Shown one piece after another: positions 1 through 5,367 of a DNA stretch of 5,602 nt; the stretch's first letter is position 1, and every line of letters begins with the position of its first letter. Source of the DNA: an uncultured Opitutales bacterium (lineage in GTDB: Bacteria; Verrucomicrobiota; Verrucomicrobiia; Opitutales; UBA9783); contig CAKUXH010000066.1 of the NCBI GenBank assembly GCA_934700265.1, forward strand, positions 1 to 5,602. Reading direction: 5' to 3'. A program made the translations under genes and the position numbers. The notes under the pieces were generated by a model, which was not told the DNA's origin, made no database searches, and saw nothing but the letters and a program-made list of their open reading frames with translations.

Positions 1-140
1 ACTTTACTTATGCCTGAATAAACTTCCCTGCCCTCAGTATCTTTTGTTGGTATGTCTGTTACCTTAATATCAAATTTTACTTTGCCTTCACTATCAACAT
101 TATAAACAACATCATTTTCTTCAATTTTAAATGTTTTTAT
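1..140 (-). other. Start of a further Ig-like module, cut by the window edge (residues 1731 onward)
   Basis: After the joining strand I-T-T-E-K-P-S-I (1724-1731) a new beta module begins. It shows a G-K-V-K-F-D-I-K-V-T-D strand (1749-1759) and Y-S-G-I-S-K (1771-1776), the usual 'v.D..SGI..v' strand pair of a group 3 Ig-like domain. The rest lies beyond the left edge. Confidence 0.6.
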
Positions 141-3100
141 ACTCGGTTTTTCAGTAGTAATATCAATATTAATACCTGCTACCTGAGATTCACAAATAAT
201 TCCATCATTATTTAGATAAACTATATTTCCTGCCTTATCTTCTATTCTGGCATACGGAACAAACTGTTCATTTTGCTCTACGAGATAACTATATTCTTTT
301 TCTTCTTTAGCTACATTATATTCCTTTCCATTCAATTCTAAGTTTTTCCAACTGTCTAAGTTTTTTAGTTCTGTTTCTGTAAGTGCATCGAACCCTTCTT
401 TATGTTCATCTTGCCAATCTTTATAATAGCTTACTTTTATTGGTGAAGTTGCATCTGAGCCTGTGGTTTTTACTTCTATACTTTTTGATTTTAAATTAAA
501 GAATTTAAAACTAACTTTATCCAATAATTTTTCTACTAATCGTTCTAGTAGATTTTGATTTTTTACAAGTAATGAACCTGTAGGTGCCGTTTTATCAACT
601 GTAAAACGATAACCTTCTATTTCCTGAGTATCAGATTGAGACACTAATTTTGCTTCATTACCAGCTAGGTCTGTATACGATAGATTGAAAGTGTAGTTAG
701 CTTCTTTTTCAAACACAAATTTAGTATTTGTATATTCAATTGTACCTGATTTTAGTTGCCAATTCCTGAATGATTCAGCTACTTCTTGTTGATTCTCAAC
801 TCCAACTGCTCCTCCAGCAACATCTGTGGCCTCTTCAATAACATTAATACTATCTTTAAATACATCTTCTGTTGATTTGAAATTGCGTTCTTTAATAGTT
901 ACTGTCGCCTTAATTGTTTTATTTTTATAACACCTCTCATCTTCATTTGTTGTTACTTCAGATTCTTTAATCTTTGAACTAACATTACCTTCATCATCCA
1001 GAAGTTCATAACTAATGTTAAATGATGGTGCCAGCATATCAACAGTAAACTCTTTTCCTGTCGCAACTGTCTCAGCCCCTATGTTCTTATCTGCAACTGA
1101 ACTATTGCTATTACCAGCAAGGTCTGTTGTTGTTATAGAAATCTTATAATCATGATCCTCATTCTCTTGACCAAATTTGATTGTAAATGTGTGAATTCGC
1201 TCATTATCATAAGTCTCTTCTGTCTTATCTTTTTGATTATCTATAATAACCTCTTCTTTAATACTACAATCGTTCCATTTATTATCCTTAATTGCTGTTT
1301 TTAATTTTTCAAAACTATCACACTTTACGGATTTATTACCTCTAGTTAAAGTAAATCCCAAATTTTCAGAATCAAAATTACGTTCTTTAATGCTTACTGT
1401 TGCACTTCTCTTATGATTAAAGTATTTACCATTATGTACTTTTACGTCTTTGTTATCATCATTATAAGTAATCGTTACTTCTGGCGCAGTGCTATCCAAA
1501 ATAAATAATTTATTTGCTTTCGATTCTTTATCTGCATATGCAACACCATCATTCATATTTCCAGCAGCATCTGCTATTTTAGGGATTACTTCGTAAGCTC
1601 CATCACCTGTAAAAGTAATAGTGTACTTATTTGTTCTGTCATTCCTATAGTTCTCTAGTTTCTTGACATCTTTTTGTGAATCTTTCGGACCAGCCACTTT
1701 AATATGCTCAGTATTAATTTTCTGTAATTCTTCAAGAGAAATATTTGTTTTCTTTTCTCCATTAATCGAAACATCAAATGTTAAGCCATTTTGGGTAAAG
1801 TTTCTTTCTGTATAAGTAATTATCATTTCTCGTTTTGAATCTTTAACATATTTAGACTTATGATTAGTTTCCAAATCCTTATCATAACTTACACTTATTT
1901 GAGGTGCTGTATTATCCAAAATAAATGTTTTATTTGCTCTTGAATTTTGGTTTTTATATGTAATACCTTCATTCTTATTTCCAGCAACATCTGTTATATG
2001 TGGAATTACCTTATATACTCCATCTCCATTAAAAGTAAGCGTGCAAACATATTTATCTGTTTCTTTAGAAATTACTTCACTTGCTGTGATTCTCTCTTTT
2101 GTTTTTTCTTTAATATCTTTCAGAGAAACATTTTGGACTTCAACGCCGTCTATCGAAACATCAAACGTCAATCCTTTTTCTATAAAGTTTCTTTCTATAT
2201 AAGTAATTGTCATTGTTCTACTCGAACTTTGAATATACTCATTATCAGAATCTATATTATACTCTACTGCTATCTCCGGATTAATAACGTCTACTTTTAC
2301 TTTTAATGCTGAATCACTTTGATTTCCAGCCTTATCATATACAATAACTTTTACAGTCGCATATCCTGACTGATATTTATTTATAGACAATTTACCTTCA
2401 ATATTAAAATTTGCATGGGCTTGAATTGATTCAAGTGTTCCATCCTGCTCTTTTCCAACAATTTTATTTATTTCTTCTGAGTTAAGGGTATAAGAGTCTG
2501 TAACTTTTTTACTATTTTCGTCAAATCCACCTAATACTTTTACATTCTCTATTTCTTCAGCACTCACTTCTTTATTAGCTGAATCCATAGCTATGATTTC
2601 AACTTTTTCAATTCCTGATGTAACATTTGTATCATTTACCTCTACTTGAAAATTAACTGTTCCATCCGGTCCAACCTTTGGATCTACTGAATCAGCAGTA
2701 ATTGTAACCGTCGGTGTTGTTAAATCAAATACCAACCCATTTGACGCATACACTGACTTGTTCCCTACATTATCTTCTACAAGTGCAAGAATAATGTAAT
2801 TGCCTTCTTCAGCAAACTTCACAGTGTCTTCTTCTACCCACAGGCTATCATTTTTTACTGTATTTGAGATTACAGTAACAATTTTGTTATTATCATCGCT
2901 ATCAATCTTTACTTTGCAAGTTTTAAGACTCTTTACTTCACTACCATTATCAGATGCTGTAACAAAATAAGCTTTTTCTTTATTATTTGAGAAGTTTTTA
3001 AATCCATTCCAATTTGGAAGAACCTTATTTGTAAACTGTCCTGCACTTCCTAAATCTGCAAAATCAACAGTAGGATTCGTTGCATCTACTTTAACGTCTT

Positions 3101-5330
3101 GATATACAACGCCATCTGTTACAGTTGCCGGACTTTTACTATTTCTTAAAGAAACTTTCAAAGCATACTCTTTATCTTCGCTGTCATCAAAGTTGATTCC
3201 ACTATTAATGGCATCGTAATAAATTTCCTGACCATCTGCTTGTTTTTCGCCTTTGGAAACCCAGATCTGGTCATAATATGCATTTGGTGTTTTAAATTTC
3301 AGCTTTAAGGTCGCTGTTTTATTTCCTCTTACATATACAGAATCACCATTCTGACAGATTCCATCTGCACCAACAATTTCAACTAAGTCTTTTAAAGTAT
3401 CCGATGTTTCTTTTTCTTTTTCGATAGTAAGATCTGCGCTGTATTTTGCAATGTTTTTAGAATCTGCAACAACAACTTCATAGTTTCCTGCCTCTCTCTT
3501 TGTTACACTAGGAATTACTTCTGCACTGTAGCTTCCTACATAATAAGCAAGTATTTCATCAAATTTCAATAATCTTACTTCTGCATACTTTTTCAGTTCG
3601 ATTGTATCACCGTCAATCAACCCTTGTTCTTGTGCTTTGTCAATGCAACCATTTGTGCCTGCAAGCGCCACTTCATAGTTATTTTCTACTGCTGCTTTTA
3701 ATTCCTGTTTTGTTTTTCCATATGAAAATACTTTTTCTTTACCAGATTTTACTACTGCTTTGACATAAACCGGTCTTGCAGAAATACAGATTTCTTGACC
3801 TTTTAGCAGCTGAATCTCTTTTAGAGAAAAATCTGTCGTTATCTTATAATTATCTGCACCTTTTAAGGTAATATCTGCATCATCATCTGTAACAGTAAAC
3901 TCAGAGTAACTTCCTACACCTGATTTTTTTAATTGAGCACTTACTGTAACTTGAACGTTATCTATAACATCAGCATTTTTCAAGGTACCTGTAATTCGAA
4001 CCTTTTTATTTCCATCATATACTTTTGACGCATCTGCTACATTCCATTCAAAGTCTGCAAATGTGATTGTATTTTTAATTGTGTTTTTATTAACTGTAAC
4101 TTCATAAGAAGCGCTCGCTTCTGTATAATTATCACTTTCTGCTGCTGTTGCAATAATTTTAGCAGTTCCTTCCCCTTTTACCGTTAATTTACCATCTGGA
4201 GTTGCTTCTATTACAGACGAATCAGAAGATGAAAATGTAACAACTCTGTCTTCCGCATCAAAAACAGAAAGTGCCGGTACTTCATTCACTCCATAAGTAA
4301 TTGTTGTGTTACTACTATTTTTTTCATCTTTTAAAGTAATATCTTTACTCTGTTTGTAACTTCCATTTGTGCTTGCACTAGCTTCATAATAAAGTTCATT
4401 TCCAGAATAAACTGCACTGATATTTAATGTGCCCATCACTGCGCCATTTAAAATCAGTTCTGCTGTTCCATCTGCTGCCACATCAACTACATTGTCGGCA
4501 CCGTTTACTGAAAATGTAACCGTTCCTCCTGTTGCATCTGTTGGCAAACTTGCTTTTGCTATAACACTTTTAACATCTGTTCCATTGTCCGGAGTTACAT
4601 TCAATTCCATTGACGGAACTTCTTTTACTTTTATCGTTGTCTGAGCACTTTTTCCATTTCTGGATACAGTAATTGTTGCACTTCCTCTTCCTTTAGCAGT
4701 GATCAAGCCATTTCCATCTACATCTGCAACTGCTGGATTGGAAGATTCCCATTTATACTGTGCTGCTCCTGCTACCTCATGATTATCAATCTTGTTATTG
4801 ATAACTGCTTGAACCTGAGAAGGAACACCTTCTTTATTTGGAGATAATTCTACAGCCGATAAATCTCCTAAACTAATGTCACTCATTTCTAATGTAACTT
4901 CGACTTCATTTACCGTTCCAATTGATACGGATTTGTTTTCTAATGATTGATATCCTGCTTTTGATACAGTATATTCATAACTTTTTTCTGTATCATAAGT
5001 CAGATTTTCAACTTTCACTTTTCCGTTTGCATCAGATTGTCCATTCGCAACTACATTATCTGTGCCTGCCTCTTTAATCTGCAAATCTGCACCTTGAATT
5101 GCAACTTTGTTATCTGGATTTTCTGTCGTAGGAACATTTTCAAAAATCGTAAATTCAACGTCGGTTGTTTTCTCGGTACTTGCTTCAGGTTCTCCTGACG
5201 CTTCATCCGAATTATTTCCTGCCGCCGATACACTCAATGCCCCATCCGGCAGTACCAGTGTAAATACCATAATAAATGCAAGCAGTAATGCACAAAATCT
5301 TTCCACTGGATTTCTTTTTGGATTTTTCAT
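1..5330 (-). CDS. Giant secreted multi-domain Ig-like surface protein (3' end outside window)
   Basis: The frame stays open for 1776 codons from an ATG at 5330 to the left edge, so over 190 kDa is visible and the protein is longer still. The start is fixed by an AAGGAG site 8 bases upstream and by the signal peptide that follows at once. Order of parts: signal peptide (1-36), acidic linker (37-56), carboxypeptidase-regulatory-like domain (57-151), Big_2-like (153-236), Big_3_5-like (237-320), Big_2-like (330-414), YDG/MBG-like (415-636), then at least eight Ig-like modules from about 640. Seven D-x-[AV]-G-N motifs recur, at D853, D999, D1114, D1254, D1403, D1554 and D1698. Such chains usually form extended rods at the cell surface for adhesion, glycan binding or display. 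No catalytic motif, LPxTG signal, SLH or choline-binding repeat is visible, but the C-terminus is missing. The role as a surface rod or adhesin is inferred; export and the Ig-like architecture are well supported. The exact ligand is unknown. Confidence 0.93.
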   Translation of the reverse strand, partial: MKNPKRNPVERFCALLLAFIMVFTLVLPDGALSVSAAGNNSDEASGEPEASTEKTTDVEFTIFENVPTTENPDNKVAIQGADLQIKEAGTDNVVANGQSDANGKVKVENLTYDTEKSYEYTVSKAGYQSLENKSVSIGTVNEVEVTLEMSDISLGDLSAVELSPNKEGVPSQVQAVINNKIDNHEVAGAAQYKWESSNPAVADVDGNGLITAKGRGSATITVSRNGKSAQTTIKVKEVPSMELNVTPDNGTDVKSVIAKASLPTDATGGTVTFSVNGADNVVDVAADGTAELILNGAVMGTLNISAVYSGNELYYEASASTNGSYKQSKDITLKDEKNSSNTTITYGVNEVPALSVFDAEDRVVTFSSSDSSVIEATPDGKLTVKGEGTAKIIATAAESDNYTEASASYEVTVNKNTIKNTITFADFEWNVADASKVYDGNKKVRITGTLKNADVIDNVQVTVSAQLKKSGVGSYSEFTVTDDDADITLKGADNYKITTDFSLKEIQLLKGQEICISARPVYVKAVVKSGKEKVFSYGKTKQELKAAVENNYEVALAGTNGCIDKAQEQGLIDGDTIELKKYAEVRLLKFDEILAYYVGSYSAEVIPSVTKREAGNYEVVVADSKNIAKYSADLTIEKEKETSDTLKDLVEIVGADGICQNGDSVYVRGNKTATLKLKFKTPNAYYDQIWVSKGEKQADGQEIYYDAINSGINFDDSEDKEYALKVSLRNSKSPATVTDGVVYQDVKVDATNPTVDFADLGSAGQFTNKVLPNWNGFKNFSNNKEKAYFVTASDNGSEVKSLKTCKVKIDSDDNNKIVTVISNTVKNDSLWVEEDTVKFAEEGNYIILALVEDNVGNKSVYASNGLVFDLTTPTVTITADSVDPKVGPDGTVNFQVEVNDTNVTSGIEKVEIIAMDSANKEVSAEEIENVKVLGGFDENSKKVTDSYTLNSEEINKIVGKEQDGTLESIQAHANFNIEGKLSINKYQSGYATVKVIVYDKAGNQSDSALKVKVDVINPEIAVEYNIDSDNEYIQSSSRTMTITYIERNFIEKGLTFDVSIDGVEVQNVSLKDIKEKTKERITASEVISKETDKYVCTLTFNGDGVYKVIPHITDVAGNKNEGITYKNQNSRANKTFILDNTAPQISVSYDKDLETNHKSKYVKDSKREMIITYTERNFTQNGLTFDVSINGEKKTNISLEELQKINTEHIKVAGPKDSQKDVKKLENYRNDRTNKYTITFTGDGAYEVIPKIADAAGNMNDGVAYADKESKANKLFILDSTAPEVTITYNDDNKDVKVHNGKYFNHKRSATVSIKERNFDSENLGFTLTRGNKSVKCDSFEKLKTAIKDNKWNDCSIKEEVIIDNQKDKTEETYDNERIHTFTIKFGQENEDHDYKISITTTDLAGNSNSSVADKNIGAETVATGKEFTVDMLAPSFNISYELLDDEGNVSSKIKESEVTTNEDERCYKNKTIKATVTIKERNFKSTEDVFKDSINVIEEATDVAGGAVGVENQQEVAESFRNWQLKSGTIEYTNTKFVFEKEANYTFNLSYTDLAGNEAKLVSQSDTQEIEGYRFTVDKTAPTGSLLVKNQNLLERLVEKLLDKVSFKFFNLKSKSIEVKTTGSDATSPIKVSYYKDWQDEHKEGFDALTETELKNLDSWKNLELNGKEYNVAKEEKEYSYLVEQNEQFVPYARIEDKAGNIVYLNNDGIICESQVAGINIDITTEKPSIKTFKIEENDVVYNVDSEGKVKFDIKVTDIPTKDTEGREVYSGISK
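141..578 (-). other. Helix-plus-Ig module (residues 1585-1730)
   Basis: The module starts with an amphipathic segment L-L-E-R-L-V-E-K-L-L-D-K-V-S-F-K-F-F (1594-1611). It continues with I-E-V-K-T-T-G-S-D-A-T-S-P-I-K-V-S-Y-Y (1618-1636) and a Trp/Glu-rich stretch L-T-E-T-E-L-K (1650-1656), then Y-A-R-I-E-D-K-A-G-N (1693-1702). From memory, a module of this plan ('...L..ItFg.FFk....v...a.D..Sgi..i.Y') recurs in many giant clostridial surface proteins. The ERNF motif is absent here. Confidence 0.6.
579..1022 (-). repeat. Divergent Ig-like repeat R4 with ERNF motif (residues 1437-1584)
   Basis: V-T-I-K-E-R-N-F (1477-1484), Y-T-F-N-L-S-Y-T-D-L-A-G-N (1546-1558) and F-T-V-D-K-T-A-P (1576-1583) place this in the same repeat family as R1-R3. 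An Ala/Gly-rich insert, A-T-D-V-A-G-G-A-V-G-V (1501-1511), lies between the ERNF strand and the conserved core. Confidence 0.75.
1023..1478 (-). repeat. Divergent Ig-like repeat R3 with ERNF motif (residues 1285-1436)
   Basis: V-S-I-K-E-R-N-F (1312-1319), T-D-L-A-G-N (1402-1407) and E-F-T-V-D-M-L-A-P (1427-1435) align with R1 and R2, but the middle is rewritten. It is charged and holds two cysteines (C1337, C1355) 18 residues apart, which could form a disulfide within the domain. Glu/Asp/Lys clusters mark exposed loops. Confidence 0.75.
1479..1898 (-). repeat. Tandem Ig-like repeat R2 with ERNF motif (residues 1145-1284)
   Basis: Second copy of the module: I-T-Y-T-E-R-N-F (1171-1178), G-L-T-F-D-V-S-I (1182-1189), G-D-G-A-Y-E-V-I-P (1242-1250), A-D-A-A-G-N (1253-1258) and K-A-N-K-L-F-I-L-D-S-T-A-P (1271-1283). 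Compared with R1 it has about 11 extra residues in a charged loop (around 1212-1232). The ends align at a DNA offset of 420 bases, while the ERNF-side strands align at 387 bases. Confidence 0.85.
1899..2276 (-). repeat. Tandem Ig-like repeat R1 with ERNF motif (residues 1019-1144)
   Basis: First copy of a duplicated module. It holds I-T-Y-I-E-R-N-F (1042-1049), G-L-T-F-D-V-S-I (1053-1060), G-D-G-V-Y-K-V-I-P (1102-1110), T-D-V-A-G-N (1113-1118) and R-A-N-K-T-F-I-L-D-N-T-A-P (1131-1143). Each of these has a near-identical partner in the next module. DNA identity is also visible, for example at 1921-1980 against 1501-1560. Confidence 0.85.
2277..2705 (-). other. Ig-like module with DKAGN motif (residues 876-1018)
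   Basis: It contains G-P-D-G-T-V-N-F-Q-V-E-V-N-D (887-900), a G-I-E-K-V-E-I-I strand (906-913), then Y-A-T-V-K-V-I-V-Y-D-K-A-G-N (990-1003) and the closing V-D-V-I-N-P-E-I (1013-1020). A long Glu/Lys-rich middle (about 917-975) is likely an inserted helical or loop region. Confidence 0.65.
2706..3065 (-). other. Ig-like module with DNVGN motif (residues 756-875)
   Basis: The module ends with E-E-G-N-Y-I-I-L-A-L-V-E-D-N-V-G-N (841-857), then V-F-D-L-T-T-P-T-V (867-875). The 'G.Y.....v.D.aGN ... fD...P.v' order is the standard closing half of bacterial group 3 Ig-like domains. Confidence 0.7.
3066..3413 (-). other. Ig-like module closing with DATNPTV (residues 640-755)
   Basis: This is the first module of the second half of the protein. 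It starts after a K-E-K-E hinge (about 636-642) and holds a series of alternating hydrophobic strands (S-V-Y-V-R-G-N-K-T-A-T-L at 664-675, Y-A-L-K-V-S-L at 722-728). It closes with V-K-V-D-A-T-N-P-T-V (746-755), the strand that joins successive group 3 Ig-like domains. It lacks the D-x-A-G-N motif seen further on. Its family is uncertain. Confidence 0.55.
3423..3800 (-). other. Degenerate MBG-like module (residues 511-636)
   Basis: The region opens with R-P-V-Y-V-K-A (519-525) and K-V-F-S-Y-G-K-T (533-540), then L-I-D-G-D-T-I-E-L (571-579). It closes with V-G-S-Y-S-A-E-V (598-605), a G-N-Y-E-V strand (615-619) and Y-S-A-D-L-T-I-E-K (630-638). This is the order of an MBG repeat, but an Ala/Asn-rich segment around 545-570 makes it longer than usual. 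Two cysteines (C515, C562) fall in this module. Family assignment is moderate. Confidence 0.5.
3801..4088 (-). other. YDG-like module (residues 415-510)
   Basis: The motif S-K-V-Y-D-G-N-K-K-V (435-444) is the 'vYDGtt.v' signature. It is followed by G-T-L-K-N-A-D-V-I-D-N-V-Q-V (448-461) and a K-G-A-D-N-Y-K-I-T strand (490-498), equivalent to the 'l.GaDa.NY.i' ending of YDG/MBG repeats. These beta modules are known as stalk repeats of secreted adhesins and extracellular enzymes. Confidence 0.78.
4089..4343 (-). other. Big_2-like bacterial Ig domain, second copy (residues 330-414)
   Basis: F-S-S-S-D-S-S-V-I-E-A (366-376) is followed by P-D-G-K-L-T-V-K-G-E-G-T-A-K-I-I-A-T-A (378-396), again the Big_2 signature. 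It is followed by S-D-N-Y-T-E-A-S-A-S-Y-E-V-T-V (399-413), the usual Y-x-x-A exit strand that joins to YDG/MBG modules in many clostridial proteins. Confidence 0.8.
4371..4622 (-). other. Big_3_5-like Ig domain (residues 237-320)
   Basis: The segment has D-A-T-G-G-T-V-T-F-S-V-N-G (265-277), then D-G-T-A-E-L-I-L (287-294), then an S-A-V-Y-S-G-N-E-L-Y-Y-E strand (305-316). The order 'TG.VTF.v.G ... G.a.l.l ... a.Y.Gn..Y' is typical of the Ig-like group 3 repeat found in bacterial adhesins. It sits between two Big_2-like domains. Confidence 0.75.
4623..4874 (-). other. Big_2-like bacterial Ig domain, first copy (residues 153-236)
   Basis: The hallmark run W-E-S-S-N-P-A-V-A-D-V-D (194-205) is followed by G-N-G-L-I-T-A-K-G-R-G-S-A-T-I-T-V-S (206-222). 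This is the signature of the intimin/invasin-type bacterial Ig group 2 fold. The preceding strand L-S-A-V-E-L-S-P (157-164) and the tail T-T-I-K-V-K (231-236) complete the sandwich. Confidence 0.88.
4878..5162 (-). other. Carboxypeptidase-regulatory-like / transthyretin-like beta-sandwich (residues 57-151)
   Basis: The domain follows an acidic, Ser/Thr/Glu-rich linker. It shows the typical order of this fold: a strand with A-D-L-Q-I, a turn, then S-D-A-N-G-K-V-K-V-E-N-L (residues 99-110), then Y-x-Y-T-V-S-K-A-G-Y (118-127) and a closing V-E-V-T-L strand. The 'DANG...V..L......Y.......GY' spacing is characteristic of CarboxypepD_reg-like or SdrD-B/Cna-B-like modules, which act as structural spacers in surface proteins. 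Confidence 0.75.
5223..5330 (-). other. Signal peptide (residues 1-36)
   Basis: The first 12 residues are basic (K2, K5, R6, R11). They are followed by a hydrophobic core at about 12-26 (FCALLLAFIMVFTLV) and a polar region ending SVSA before AGNN, so cleavage is likely after A36 or A37. This is a classic Sec/signal peptidase I signal. C13 lies inside the hydrophobic core with no L-x-x-C lipobox context near the end of the core, so a lipoprotein is unlikely. Confidence 0.88.
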
Positions 5331-5367
5331 ATCTCTCACTCCTTCCTTATTTTTTTCTATCAAAATT
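5331..5367 (-). other. 37-base intergenic gap with no terminator
   Basis: The gap holds only the ribosome binding site and an A-rich run. There is no inverted repeat with a following T-run on the minus strand and no convincing -35/-10 pair. The sequence therefore favours read-through from the upstream gene. A promoter inside the upstream coding region cannot be excluded. Confidence 0.65.
5339..5344 (-). promoter_or_regulatory. Shine-Dalgarno site of the giant surface protein gene
   Basis: On the minus strand the sequence reads AAGGAG followed by the 8-base spacer TGAGAGAT and then ATG. This is a near-ideal clostridial ribosome binding site. It sits in an A-rich leader that continues to the stop codon of the upstream gene. 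It fixes the start at 5330 and predicts efficient translation. Confidence 0.9.

Noticed and set aside
1479..2276. CRISPR-like or mobile-element origin of the DNA repeats
   Set aside because: The repeats are long, in frame and protein-coding, with no short identical repeats and spacers, terminal inverted repeats or transposase. They are duplicated protein domains.
1947..2306. 119-codon open frame on the plus strand
   Set aside because: It is antisense to repeat R1 and its neighbour. The product is a Phe/Ile/Tyr/Cys-rich string of the type produced by reading an AT-rich Lys/Asn-rich gene backwards, with no ribosome binding site or domain.
4429..4644. 71-codon open frame on the plus strand
   Set aside because: It is antisense to the Big_3_5-like domain. 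The Thr/Val/Ser-rich product mirrors Gly/Ala/Asn/Asp codons of the real gene, and there is no start signal.
5051..5233. 60-codon open frame on the minus strand in another reading frame
   Set aside because: It overlaps the first domain of the giant protein out of frame, is Lys/Arg/Gln-rich without any recognisable pattern, and has no ribosome binding site.
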